Shown piece after piece: positions 26,409 through 35,399 of a stretch of DNA of 64,000 nucleotides. The notes under the pieces were generated by a model. The model did not search any database, was not told where the DNA came from, and saw only the letters and a program-made list of their open reading frames with translations. A program made the position numbers and the translations under genes. Source of the DNA: Ruegeria sp. ANG-R (GTDB lineage: Bacteria > Pseudomonadota > Alphaproteobacteria > Rhodobacterales > Rhodobacteraceae); the NCBI RefSeq assembly GCF_000813985.1, contig NZ_JWLJ01000001.1, positions 186,001 to 250,000 on the forward strand, read 5' to 3'. Numbering within the stretch: position 1 is the stretch's first letter; the number at the start of each line of letters is the position of its first letter.

Positions 26409-27704
26409 ATGCGAGACACCCTGACCGGAAGCCGGATACGCGAAAGGCGGCAAATCTCGGGGCTGCGTCAGGCCGAGCTGGCGCGACAGGTGGGGATTTC
26501 GGCCTCGTATCTGAATTTGATCGAGCACAATCGCCGCCGCATCGGGGGCAAACTGCTGGTCGACATCGCGGCGGCCTTGTCGGTCGAGCCGTCACTGCTG
26601 ACGCAAGGGATCGAAGAGACGCTCATCTCCGCCCTGCGCGAGGCGGCGGCGGATGCGGTGGGGCAAAAGGCCGAGGTCGACGGGCTTGAGGAATTCGCCG
26701 GGCGCTTTCCCGGCTGGTCCGGGGTTCTGGCCCAGATGCACCGCCGTGTTGTGTCACTGGAACGCACCGTGGAAACTCTGTCGGACCGGCTGACCCACGA
26801 CCCGCATCTGGCGGCTTCGATGCACGAGGTGCTCTCGACCGCAGCCGCCATCCGCTCGACCGCCGCGATTCTGGCCGAACCCGGAGAGATCGAGGCGGAA
26901 TGGCGCGACCGTTTCCATCGCAACCTGCATCAGGATGCCGAACGGCTGGCGGAAAGCTCCAAGGCACTGGTAACCTATCTCGATGACAGCGACGGGCAAC
27001 GCGATCTGCGCGGCATCCCTCTGGATGCGGTCGAAGCGTTTTTTGCCGAACAGGGGTTTCATTTCCCCGCACTCGAAGCCGGGGGGCAAGCCGACGACAC
27101 TCCGCTTGATGCGCTGGGCTCGACTGCGGCCAGAACCGTGGCCTCGGATCTGCTGGATCTCTACGCAGCCGATGCGCGCGTCATGCCGCTGGATCAGGTC
27201 TGCGCGGCGCTTGATGCAGCAAATCCCGACCCGCTGGCGCTGGCCGCCACTTTCGCGGTGGATCTGGCCGCGGTGCTGCGGCGGCTGGCGTTTTTGCCCG
27301 AGGGCACGCTGGCCCGTCCCGCAGGGCTGGTGATCTGCGACGCCTCGGGCAGCGTTCTGTTCTACAAGCCCGCTCCGGGGTTCGCCCTGCCGCGCCATGG
27401 TGAGGCGTGTCCGCTCTGGCCGCTGTTCACAGCGCTGAACCGGCCTTTAGTTCCGGTCCGACAACGGGTCGTCCAGCTTGGCAGAACGGCGGCTGAGTTC
27501 GAATGTTTCGCCATCGCAACCCCACAACCGGCAAAGGCTTTCGGGGCCGAGCCGGTCTATCGTTCGGTCATGCTGGTGCTACCGGTCGAAGATACGGTGC
27601 AGCCAACGGAAACCGCGGCGCAGGCCGGGGCCAGTTGCCGCATATGTCCAAAACGCGATTGCAGCGCGCGGCGCGAACCATCGATCCTGAGCGAAGGGTT
27701 TTGA
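26409..27704 (+). CDS. XRE-family short-chain fatty acyl-type regulator
   Basis: 431 aa. An N-terminal helix-turn-helix (RIRERRQISGLRQAELARQVGISASYLNLIEHNRR) precedes a long effector part with the C-terminal DUF2083 signature CRICPKRDCSARREPSI. Relatives (RamB/PrpC-type regulators) sense acyl-CoA or related metabolites and control acetate and propionate use. ATG at 26409 is preferred to a GTG at 26406. The transporter-histidine kinase downstream, of the type linked to acetate sensing, fits this role. Confidence 0.85.
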   Translation: MRDTLTGSRIRERRQISGLRQAELARQVGISASYLNLIEHNRRRIGGKLLVDIAAALSVEPSLLTQGIEETLISALREAAADAVGQKAEVDGLEEFAGRFPGWSGVLAQMHRRVVSLERTVETLSDRLTHDPHLAASMHEVLSTAAAIRSTAAILAEPGEIEAEWRDRFHRNLHQDAERLAESSKALVTYLDDSDGQRDLRGIPLDAVEAFFAEQGFHFPALEAGGQADDTPLDALGSTAARTVASDLLDLYAADARVMPLDQVCAALDAANPDPLALAATFAVDLAAVLRRLAFLPEGTLARPAGLVICDASGSVLFYKPAPGFALPRHGEACPLWPLFTALNRPLVPVRQRVVQLGRTAAEFECFAIATPQPAKAFGAEPVYRSVMLVLPVEDTVQPTETAAQAGASCRICPKRDCSARREPSILSEGF

Positions 27705-27782
27705 CAGTTTCGTGACACAGCGCTTAGTCTGGGTCCGACAGGTGGCTGGACGCGCAACCGGTCATGGGGAGGACATGCAAAT

Positions 27783-28163
27783 ATGAGCCGCAAGGTTCTG
27801 TTGATCGAGGATGAGCCCAATATCACCGAGGCGATCCGGTTTCTGCTGACGCGTGAAGGCTGGCAGGTTGAGACCCATGCCGAGGGGACGGATGCGGTGC
27901 AGGTGATTCTGGCCGCCCGGCCTGATCTGGTGATTCTGGATGTGATGCTGCCGGGCAAAAGCGGGATGGATGTGCTGCGTGATCTGCGCGAGCATGACGA
28001 GATGAAGGTGCTGCCGGTTCTGATGCTGACCGCGCGCGGCCAATCCCGCGATCGGGAGATGGCCGAACAGGCCGGGGTCAGCCGTTTCATGACCAAACCC
28101 TTCTCGAATACCGAGGTTCTGACGGCGGTGCGCGATCTGCACGCGCAGGCGTCGCAATCATGA
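27783..28163 (+). CDS. Single-domain response regulator
   Basis: 126-aa receiver domain with no output domain. Acidic pocket E9-D10, phosphoacceptor Asp53 (LVILDVMLPG), Thr in MLTARG, and Lys in TKPFS are all present. The stop overlaps the next start (ATGA). Co-transcription with the histidine kinase makes it its likely partner; with no DNA-binding domain, output must go through another protein. Confidence 0.9.
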   Translation: MSRKVLLIEDEPNITEAIRFLLTREGWQVETHAEGTDAVQVILAARPDLVILDVMLPGKSGMDVLRDLREHDEMKVLPVLMLTARGQSRDREMAEQAGVSRFMTKPFSNTEVLTAVRDLHAQASQS

Positions 28164-28480
28164 GTTCCCCGGGCGACGGCAAAGGTCGGCCCGCGCCGGT
28201 CCGGCCCTCGCTGTTTTTGGAACGGCAAAGTTACCGCAGGCGCAGGCTGGCGGATGCGGCACGGCTGTTGCCGTTTCTGGGTGCCGCCATGCTTGCACTG
28301 CCTCTGCTGTGGCCCGATGAAAGCGAAGCGGCCGAGGCTTTGCCGCTCTCGTCGGCCATGTTCTACATCTTTGCCTGCTGGGGTGTTCTGATCCTGATCA
28401 GCGTGGTCTTCGGCATCGCCGCCCGACGCATGGCCGCGCGCGAAGATGCCGAACCCGAGGCCGAGCCATGGCAACGCTGA
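28160..28480 (+). CDS. Small membrane protein in the kinase operon
   Basis: 106 aa with two hydrophobic helices (LLPFLGAAMLALPLLW, and MFYIFACWGVLILISVVFGIAA), basic N-terminus and acidic C-terminus. Overlaps the response regulator by 4 bases and the kinase by 13. No family recognised. Its place matches the small DUF4212-like partner subunit often seen before sodium-solute symporter genes, which is an inference from position only. Confidence 0.7.
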   Translation: MSSPGDGKGRPAPVRPSLFLERQSYRRRRLADAARLLPFLGAAMLALPLLWPDESEAAEALPLSSAMFYIFACWGVLILISVVFGIAARRMAAREDAEPEAEPWQR

Positions 28481-31149
28481 ATATCCTGATTCTGGTCTGT
28501 CTGGGCTATGTGGTGCTGCTGTTCGGCGTGGCCTTTGCGGCAGATCGTCTTGCCGCGCGCGGGGGTGGAAAATGGCTGCGGTCCCCGCTGATCTACACCC
28601 TTTCTCTGTCGATCTATTGCACCGCATGGACGTTTTATGGCGCGGTCGGCAACGCCGCGCGGTCCGGGCTGGAGTTCGTGACGATCTATCTGGGCCCGAC
28701 ATTGGTAATGATCAGCTGGTGGTGGGGCCTGCGCAAGCTGGTGCGGATCGGGCGCAGCCAGCGTGTCACATCCATCGCTGACCTGATCTCGTCGCGCTAC
28801 GGCAAGTCCAACACGCTGGCGGTTTGCGTGACCATCTTGGCGGTGCTGGGCGGCACGCCGTATATCGCGCTGCAATTGCAGTCGATCACGCTGTCTTTTT
28901 CGATCTTTGCCGAGGCCGATCCCACCGGCCTCTACCGCGAAGGCTCCAGCGTGTTCTGGGTGGCTGCCGGTCTGGCCGTCTTTGCGATCCTCTTCGGTAC
29001 CCGCAATCTGGATGCCAATGAGCGCCACCACGGTGTTGTCACCGCTATTGCGCTGGAATCAGTGGTCAAGCTGTTCGCGCTTTTAGCTGTTGGCATCTTC
29101 GTCGTTTGGGGGATCGCTGGCGGATTGGGGCCGATGATGGACCAGATTGACGCCTCCGAGATCGGTCAATGGCATGTGGATGCGGGTCGCTGGACCACCT
29201 TCATCTTCCTCTCGGCGGCGGCATTTGTCTGCCTGCCGCGGATGTTTCAGGTCATGGTGGTCGAGAATGATGACGAAAGCCACCTTCGCACCGCCGCCTG
29301 GGCCTTTCCGCTTTATCTGCTGTTGATGAGCCTGTTCGTGGTGCCGATTGCGGTGGTCGGGCTGGACCTGATGCCTGAGGGATCGAACCCGGACCTGTTC
29401 GTGCTGACCGTGCCGCTGTCGCAAGGCAATGACTGGTTGGCGATGCTGTCCTTCATTGGCGGGTTCTCCTCGGCCACGTCGATGGTGATCGTCACGGCCA
29501 TGGCGTTGTCGACCATGGTCTCGAACCATGTGGTCATGCCAATCTGGCTGAACACACAGGAAGGTACAGCGTCGGTCTCGGGCGACGTCCGGACCATCGT
29601 GCTGATGGCGCGGCGGGTGTCCATCGCGGTGATCATGGCGCTGGGCTATTTCTACTACCGGCTGTCGGGCGGCGGGGCCGCGCTGGCCTCGATCGGTCTG
29701 GTGGCTTTCGCGGGTATCTCCCAGATCGTGCCCGCGCTTGTCGGTGGCCTGTTCTGGCGCGGTGCCACGCGGACCGGGGCGCTGGTCGGGCTCAGCGTCG
29801 GATTCCTTCTCTGGATATACACCCTGCTGCTGCCCGGTATGGAGGGCGGGATCATCCCCGCTTCGGTAATCGAAAACGGCCCCTTCGGCTGGGGGTGGCT
29901 GCGCCCGCAGGCGCTTTTTGGAATCGATGGGATCGACCCGATGGTGCACACGGTCATGTGGTCGCTGTCACTGAATACGATCGCATTCTGCGTCGCCTCA
30001 ATGCTCAGCTTCCCAAGCCCGTTGGAACGCCTGCAGGGCGCGCAATTCGTCAACGTCTTTGACCATTCAGCCGCACCGCGTGGCTGGACGGGTTCGGTGG
30101 CGCAAAGCGAAGACCTGATGATCATGACACAGCGGATTCTGGGCACCAATCCGGCGCAGGAGTTCTTTCAGGCTGAGGCCGAGCGTCAGAATGGCCGCCC
30201 CGGACGTCTACCCGAGCCCACACCGCAGTTTCTGGAGCGGCTGGAACGCGAACTCAGCGGCTCGGTCGGTGCCGCGACGGCCCATGCGATGATCGGCCAG
30301 ATCGTGGGCGGGGCGTCCGTCTCGGTCGAGGACCTGCTGGCCGTGGCCGACGAATCCGCGCAGATGCTTGAATACTCCAGCCAGCTTGAGGCGAAATCGG
30401 CCGAACTCAGCCGCACCGCACGCCAGCTGCGCGAGGCAAACGCAAAGCTCACGCAGGTTTCGATGCAGAAAGACGCGTTTCTCAGCCAGGTCAGCCATGA
30501 GCTGCGCACGCCCATGACCTCGATCCGCGCGTTTTCCGAGATCATGCGCGACACTGACGGGCTCAGCGAGGCCGAACAGACCCGCTATGCCGCGATCATT
30601 CACGACGAGGCGCTGCGTTTGACCCGGCTGCTGGACGATCTGTTGGACCTGAGCGTGCTGGAAAGCGGACAGGTCAGTCTGAACATGGGCGACGCGAGCT
30701 TGAATGAGGTTCTGGATCGTGCGGTTTCAAGCGCGTTGGCCGGCGGGGATCGCAAGCTTAGCGTACGGCGGGTCCGCGCGAGTGAACGGATTCCGCTGCA
30801 CACCGATCTGGACCGGTTGGGGCAGGTGTTCATCAACCTGATCTCAAACGCCCAGAAATACTGTGACGCGGCTGAGCCCGTGCTGACAATCTCTGCCCAT
30901 GATGTCGGGGGGCAGGTGGTGATTGATTTCACCGATAATGGCGGTGGCATTCCGCCCGAGGCGCAGTCGATGGTGTTCGAGAAATTCGCGCGCGTTGGGT
31001 CCGACAAGGCGGGCGGGGCCGGGCTGGGGCTGGCGATCTGCCGCGAGATCATGCAGCGCCTTGGGGGTGACGTCGCCTATCTGCCCGGTCAGGGGGGCGC
31101 GGCCTTCCGCGTCAACCTGCCACTGGCCTACCGTCAGGCCGCGCAATGA
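28468..31149 (+). CDS. Sodium:solute symporter-histidine kinase fusion
   Basis: 893 aa. Residues about 1-500 are a multi-helix SLC5-type domain (PLIYTLSLSIYCTAWTFYGAVG; GGTPYIALQLQSI; SSATSMVIVTAMALSTMVSNH). A linker follows, with a coiled coil near residues 640-665. The kinase has the H box SHELRTPMTSI (His677), N box INLISNAQKYC, G1 FTDNGGGIPPEAQ and G2 GGAGLGLAIC. CbrA/CrbS-type kinases of this plan couple substrate uptake or sensing to gene control, often for acetate or amino acids. No separate STAC or PAS domain was seen. Confidence 0.93.
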   Translation: MATLNILILVCLGYVVLLFGVAFAADRLAARGGGKWLRSPLIYTLSLSIYCTAWTFYGAVGNAARSGLEFVTIYLGPTLVMISWWWGLRKLVRIGRSQRVTSIADLISSRYGKSNTLAVCVTILAVLGGTPYIALQLQSITLSFSIFAEADPTGLYREGSSVFWVAAGLAVFAILFGTRNLDANERHHGVVTAIALESVVKLFALLAVGIFVVWGIAGGLGPMMDQIDASEIGQWHVDAGRWTTFIFLSAAAFVCLPRMFQVMVVENDDESHLRTAAWAFPLYLLLMSLFVVPIAVVGLDLMPEGSNPDLFVLTVPLSQGNDWLAMLSFIGGFSSATSMVIVTAMALSTMVSNHVVMPIWLNTQEGTASVSGDVRTIVLMARRVSIAVIMALGYFYYRLSGGGAALASIGLVAFAGISQIVPALVGGLFWRGATRTGALVGLSVGFLLWIYTLLLPGMEGGIIPASVIENGPFGWGWLRPQALFGIDGIDPMVHTVMWSLSLNTIAFCVASMLSFPSPLERLQGAQFVNVFDHSAAPRGWTGSVAQSEDLMIMTQRILGTNPAQEFFQAEAERQNGRPGRLPEPTPQFLERLERELSGSVGAATAHAMIGQIVGGASVSVEDLLAVADESAQMLEYSSQLEAKSAELSRTARQLREANAKLTQVSMQKDAFLSQVSHELRTPMTSIRAFSEIMRDTDGLSEAEQTRYAAIIHDEALRLTRLLDDLLDLSVLESGQVSLNMGDASLNEVLDRAVSSALAGGDRKLSVRRVRASERIPLHTDLDRLGQVFINLISNAQKYCDAAEPVLTISAHDVGGQVVIDFTDNGGGIPPEAQSMVFEKFARVGSDKAGGAGLGLAICREIMQRLGGDVAYLPGQGGAAFRVNLPLAYRQAAQ

Positions 31150-31226
31150 GGATGTCATAAAGACATTCGTAACGGTCACCGGGTTACACCAAGCGTCGGA
31201 ACCTTTGCAAACGGCGGAACGGGGCG

Positions 31227-32333
31227 ATGACGGATCGGGTCGATACAGCTTTGGCGCGCAAGCTTTCAGCGCAGCAGCAAGGTGCTGTCGACACGCCCCG
31301 ATCCGTTCTGCGGGCTTTGCGGCTGGGGCTCGCGCGCGCTGCCGGCGAGGGCATGGGGCTGGCGCTGTCGGTCATCGGGGCAAAACAGGCCGTGCGCGCA
31401 CAGGAGGATATGGCCGGGCGGCTTCACGATGGCTGGCTGCTGCTGATCTTCACCTCAGATCAGGGCGGCGTTGCGGCGGTGTGTCTGAACCCCGGATGCG
31501 TGTCGGCCATCGTACAGCAGCAGACCATTGCAATGGTCACCTCCGATCCACCGCCCGAGCGCGCCTTCACAGATACGGACGCGGCCATGGTTGCACCGCT
31601 GCTCGAGGATATGTTGGGCCGGGCGGTGAACCTGGTCGAAACCTCTGCGGATGTGGCCAGCCTGTCGGGGTATGAGTTTGCCTCACGGGCCGAAGACCGG
31701 CGCAGCCTGATCCTTGCACTGGTGGATGAAGCCTATCGTGTGTTCGATCTGACGGTCGAACTTGCCGGGGGCGCCCGGCAGGGTGAGGTTTGTATCCTGT
31801 TGCCCAAACGCCCGCTCTCTGACGAAGAACAGGCAGAGGAGTCTGCGCAATCGGGCCTGAGTCTGGATCAGGCGTCAGGCGTGATGCGGGCGGAACTGAA
31901 CACCGTGATCAGCCGAATGTCCTTGCCGCTGACCTCGCTGTCGGAACTGTCCGTCGGGGACGTCCTGCCGCTGCAGGGCGCGCGGGTGGATCGGGTCGAA
32001 GTGTTTGCAATCGACCGCACCCGCATGGCCATCGGGCGTTTGGGGCAATGCGGGGGAATGCGCGCGGTTCGGATCAACGAACAGCGCCCGGCCCCTGCGC
32101 TGCCAGCCGATGGCGGGCAGACATTTCTGGCCAGCAGGACCGGCCCGGTTTCCCCGCCCATGGAGGATATGCTTACATCGGAGATCCCGGAGGATATCGT
32201 AAGCGGAGACCCGGCGGTGGATGACGCTCTGCTGGACCCGGATGACCTGTTGTCTGCCAGTTCCAATCAAAGGGTTGCTGAAATTTCGCACCTAGCCGGT
32301 TTGCCGGCACCCGCAGGTGATCGCGACGGGTAG
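31227..32333 (+). CDS. FliM/FliN-like (SpoA domain) protein
   Basis: 368 aa. The C-terminal half contains a SpoA-type fold: LNTVISRMSLPLTSLSELSVGDVLPLQGARVDRVEVFAI...MAIGRLGQCGGMRAVRI. The N-terminal part is FliM-like in layout (RSVLRALRLGLARAAGEGMGL). A FliM/FliN protein belongs to the flagellar C-ring, but no flagellar gene is nearby and the C-terminal 70 residues are unusual. Start ATG at 31227; the gene follows the kinase by 77 bases. Confidence 0.8.
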   Translation: MTDRVDTALARKLSAQQQGAVDTPRSVLRALRLGLARAAGEGMGLALSVIGAKQAVRAQEDMAGRLHDGWLLLIFTSDQGGVAAVCLNPGCVSAIVQQQTIAMVTSDPPPERAFTDTDAAMVAPLLEDMLGRAVNLVETSADVASLSGYEFASRAEDRRSLILALVDEAYRVFDLTVELAGGARQGEVCILLPKRPLSDEEQAEESAQSGLSLDQASGVMRAELNTVISRMSLPLTSLSELSVGDVLPLQGARVDRVEVFAIDRTRMAIGRLGQCGGMRAVRINEQRPAPALPADGGQTFLASRTGPVSPPMEDMLTSEIPEDIVSGDPAVDDALLDPDDLLSASSNQRVAEISHLAGLPAPAGDRDG

Positions 32334-32338
32334 GCGGC

Positions 32339-32767
32339 TCAGCCTTGCTCGCGCAACTGCTCCAGCGCCGGGCGAAGCCCGTCAAGCGCATAGCCGGCTT
32401 TGCCGGTTGCATCGAGAATTTCGTCCGTGCTTAGCCGGTTGCACTGCCCCAGCGCCCAGACAACCGAGCATCGGGTCCCGGACGCGCAATACGCCAGCAC
32501 CGGCCCGCCACAGCTTTCGGCCAGATCGCGTTGCAGGGCAACATTTTCCGGCGTCATCGTCTGGTGCGTCAACTCCAGCACTTCGTATTCCATCCCTGCA
32601 TCGCGCACGGCCTGCCCGATTGCATCAGACTGCTGATCCGGCGGCACTTCGGTATTTGGACGATTGCAGATTACCTTGACAAATCCTGCCTCGGCGATGG
32701 CTGGCACGTCCTCGACCGAGATCTGGGGCGAGACGGCATAGCGGGGTGTGATCGGTCGAATCTCCAT
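32339..32767 (-). CDS. TIGR01244-family sulfur transferase / phosphatase-like protein
   Basis: 142 aa of the DUF442/Blh N-terminal domain type. The active-site loop CASGTR (Cys94 to Arg99) matches the CxxxxR pattern of tyrosine phosphatases and related persulfide-handling enzymes. In some bacteria this domain is fused to the Blh hydrolase; here the two are separate genes of one operon. It is the last gene of the operon. Confidence 0.87.
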   Translation of the reverse strand: MEIRPITPRYAVSPQISVEDVPAIAEAGFVKVICNRPNTEVPPDQQSDAIGQAVRDAGMEYEVLELTHQTMTPENVALQRDLAESCGGPVLAYCASGTRCSVVWALGQCNRLSTDEILDATGKAGYALDGLRPALEQLREQG

Positions 32768-32776
32768 GGCAAGTGC

Positions 32777-33208
32777 TTAGGCCGCGTTGGCCACCCTGTC
32801 CAGTTGCGCCCCGAGTTTTGGTGCCGCAAACATGCCCGCAATCATCGCAATCAGGAACACAATTCCGCCAACGCCGCCGTAACTCAGCGACGCCATCGCG
32901 GGGCCCGGGCACAAACCCGCCAATCCCCAGCCGACCCCGAACAAAACCGACCCGACGATCAGGCGGCGGTCCAGCTCAGCGCGAGGCGGGGCAGGGAAGC
33001 GGTCAACCACCAGAGGTGCGCGGTTCCGTGTCAGCCGCCACGCCACCAGCATGGGCAGAATCGCCCCGCCCATGACGAAAGCCAGTGTCGGGTCCCAATT
33101 GCCGAACACATCCAGCCAGCCCTGGACCCTTGTGGTATCGGTCATGCCCGATATCAGAAGGCCGGTGCCAAACAGGGACCCTGCGAGAAAGGCAAACAGA
33201 CCCCGCAT
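32777..33208 (-). CDS. YeeE/YedE-family sulfur transporter half, second
   Basis: 143-aa membrane protein with four hydrophobic helices and motifs FGTGLLISGM and VGWGLAGLCPGPA (the conserved cysteine of YeeE/YedE channels). These take up thiosulfate or persulfide sulfur. Start overlaps the stop of the first half by one base (TGATG). Confidence 0.88.
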   Translation of the reverse strand: MRGLFAFLAGSLFGTGLLISGMTDTTRVQGWLDVFGNWDPTLAFVMGGAILPMLVAWRLTRNRAPLVVDRFPAPPRAELDRRLIVGSVLFGVGWGLAGLCPGPAMASLSYGGVGGIVFLIAMIAGMFAAPKLGAQLDRVANAA

Positions 33209-33636
33209 CAGATTACCCCCAGAGCATGGCGAAACAGCGCCACCGTCAGCCCGCCCGCAAGGATGTAGAACACCGTGGCGACGATCCCGCGTAGCGAGAA
33301 CCGCGATATGCCGCAGACCCCATGACCCGAGGTGCAGCCATTGGCGATGCGCGTGCCAACCCCGACCAGTAATCCTGCAAGGATGACGATCGCCATATCG
33401 CCGGTCAGATGAGTCTGCGCCTGTGGCGCGATCAGCGGGCGCAGCAGAAACGGCACTCCGATCAGGCCGGCTACAAAGGCCAGCCGTTCGGTCGTGGCGC
33501 TTCGGTCGTTGCGTTCGACCAGCCCACCCAGAATACCGCTGGCCCCCATGATGCGACCATTGCACAGTAGGTACACGGCGGCACCCAACCCGATCAGCAG
33601 ACCACCCGCCAGCCCCCACAGCCACTCTACGTTCAT
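33208..33636 (-). CDS. YeeE/YedE-family sulfur transporter half, first
   Basis: 142-aa membrane protein with helices near residues 5-25, 50-65, 80-95 and 115-135. Conserved NGCTSGHGVCG carries the two cysteines that pass sulfur. It pairs with the next gene to form a full transporter. Placed directly after blh. Confidence 0.88.
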   Translation of the reverse strand: MNVEWLWGLAGGLLIGLGAAVYLLCNGRIMGASGILGGLVERNDRSATTERLAFVAGLIGVPFLLRPLIAPQAQTHLTGDMAIVILAGLLVGVGTRIANGCTSGHGVCGISRFSLRGIVATVFYILAGGLTVALFRHALGVI

Positions 33637-33661
33637 GACAGGTTCCTCTCCCGCTTCCGCG

Positions 33662-34525
33662 TCACAGCTTGTTGACGGGAATCTTCATGAAAACGTCGCC
33701 CTGTTCATCAGCCGGCGGCATTTGGCCGGCCCGCATGTTGACCTGCAGCGAGGGCAGGATCAGACGCGGCATCGCTAGGGTCGCGTCGCGGGCATCGCGC
33801 ATTTCGACGAACTCTTCGATGCTGCGGCCCTGTCCGATATGAACGTTCAGTGCCTTCTGTTCGCCCACCGTGGTTTCCCACGCGAATTCATCGCGACCGG
33901 GTGCCTTATAGTCGTGGCCCACGAAAATCCGCGTCTCATCCGGCAGAGACAGAATCTTCTGGATCGAGGCAAAAAGGTCCTCCGAAGACCCGCCGGGAAA
34001 ATCGCAGCGCGCAGTGCCGAAATCCGGCATGAACAACGTATCGCCCACAAAGGCCGCATCGCCAATCACGTAGGTCATACAGGCAGGTGTATGGCCCGGC
34101 GTATGCAGGACGTCCCCGCGCATCTGGCCGATGTGAAAACTGCTGCCCTCGGCGAACAGAGCATCAAACTGGCTGCCATCCCTCTGAAACTCGGTGCCTT
34201 CGTTGAAGACTTTGCCAAACGTGTCCTGAACGACCACGATATTCTCGCCGATCCCGATTTTGCCGCCCAACTTTTCCTGCAGGTAAGGTGCCGCCGACAG
34301 GTGGTCGGCATGGACATGGCTTTCCAGTATCCATTCCACCCTGAGCCCCTGCGCCTCAACATATTCTACGATCTGATCGGCCGAGCTGGTATCGGTGCGC
34401 CCCGACGCATGATCGAAATCCAGCACACTGTCGATTATGGCACAGGCCAGACCCTCGGGCTCCTGCACCACGTACGAGACCGTAAACGTCTGGGGGTCGA
34501 AAAAGGCTTTCACAATGGGCGTCAT
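33662..34525 (-). CDS. blh: Blh-type MBL-fold hydrolase / persulfide dioxygenase-like
   Basis: 287 aa. Metallo-beta-lactamase fold with SHVHADH (His70, His72, Asp74, His75), TPGHTPACM, VGDTLFMPDFGTARCDFPGGS and VGHDYKAPGR. The glyoxalase-II-like, one-iron layout matches ETHE1/Blh enzymes that oxidise glutathione persulfide to sulfite. First gene of the blh-yeeE-yeeE-TIGR01244 operon, the usual target of BigR/SqrR regulators. Confidence 0.9.
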   Translation of the reverse strand: MTPIVKAFFDPQTFTVSYVVQEPEGLACAIIDSVLDFDHASGRTDTSSADQIVEYVEAQGLRVEWILESHVHADHLSAAPYLQEKLGGKIGIGENIVVVQDTFGKVFNEGTEFQRDGSQFDALFAEGSSFHIGQMRGDVLHTPGHTPACMTYVIGDAAFVGDTLFMPDFGTARCDFPGGSSEDLFASIQKILSLPDETRIFVGHDYKAPGRDEFAWETTVGEQKALNVHIGQGRSIEEFVEMRDARDATLAMPRLILPSLQVNMRAGQMPPADEQGDVFMKIPVNKL

Positions 34526-34546
34526 GGGATTCTCCGTTCAGCTTTC

Positions 34547-34571
34547 ATTCATATAGCAATAGCGGAATATG
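34547..34571 (-). promoter_or_regulatory. Candidate BigR/SqrR operator upstream of blh
   Basis: CATAT (34550-34554) and ATATG (34567-34571) form an inverted repeat 25-46 bases before the blh start. ATTC (34547-34550) and GAAT (34565-34568) also mirror each other but with a 14-base gap, longer than the 8 reported for SqrR. Assignment is tentative. Confidence 0.4.
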
Positions 34572-34767
34572 TTTAAAGTACCAAATCACGAATTGATGTC
34601 TGTCAAAGCAATCTGTGCATTTTGAGCGTACGCTTTGGGCGACCTGTTGCATATTGTCGGTTTTTCGCCCGCACAGGCAAGATTCCGCGATGTTTCAGTC
34701 AGGTCTCGTGCTGGTCTTAATCTCGTTACCTATATCAGGCACACTGGCACCATATGGGAGGAAGGAA

Positions 34768-34983
34768 ATGACTGCTCAGGATCTTTATACCGAAGCGGAA
34801 CGGCTTGAAGAAAAGCTGCATGGTGCGTGTCTGGAGACCCGTCTGGCGCTTCAGCCCAGCGTCAGCTTGGTTCTGGACAAAATGCGTGCGCAGCGTGTTC
34901 AGATACCTTCGCGCCTGAGGCGTCTGGATGCCGCGTTGTGCGAAGATGCACTGGAGGCACGGTTCGACAATATGCCGGTCTGA
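34768..34983 (+). CDS. Small conserved hypothetical protein
   Basis: 71 aa, MTAQDLYTEAERLEEKLHG to the end; helical and charged. A strong GGAGGAAGGAA ribosome-binding site precedes ATG 34768, which fixes the start over longer frames. No function known. Confidence 0.65.
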   Translation: MTAQDLYTEAERLEEKLHGACLETRLALQPSVSLVLDKMRAQRVQIPSRLRRLDAALCEDALEARFDNMPV

Positions 34984-34992
34984 TCGGTTCGG

Positions 34993-35211
34993 TTATCCGA
35001 ACGAAATCCCAAGGATGACCATCATCAGCCCCAGAACGGACAAGAAAAGCGATGCGAGGTTCCAGGGCAGCACGCCCTGAACCGCAGCGCGAAGTTCGTC
35101 ATCTGTCAGGTTGGACCTACGTGCCTTCATTACCTGCAGGATGCACCAGACAAGACCGAAAAGCCCGGCCACTGACAGGGCGGCCCCGCCCCAGACGATA
35201 ATGTCGAACAT
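34993..35211 (-). CDS. Small two-helix membrane protein
   Basis: 72 aa with helices DIIVWGGAALSVAGLFGLVWCIL and LASLFLSVLGLMMVILGI, separated by a charged cytoplasmic loop. Convergent with the preceding small gene, 9 bases apart. Unknown function; such proteins are common in this family. Confidence 0.75.
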   Translation of the reverse strand: MFDIIVWGGAALSVAGLFGLVWCILQVMKARRSNLTDDELRAAVQGVLPWNLASLFLSVLGLMMVILGISFG

Positions 35212-35399
35212 GGTTGTCTACGCTCATCCTTTGAACCCGTGACCGCGCTTATCGGATTGGTGCAGGGCAGACAAGCCCGTCACGCCGAATGCGCGCTTGC
35301 GGTCGGGCCGGTGCCGATGTATCCGGCATATTGCCCGATGACCCGGCGCCCTGTTGTCCGCCCCTGGAAGAGACGCAGGTGGAACTAATGAGGTAAATG

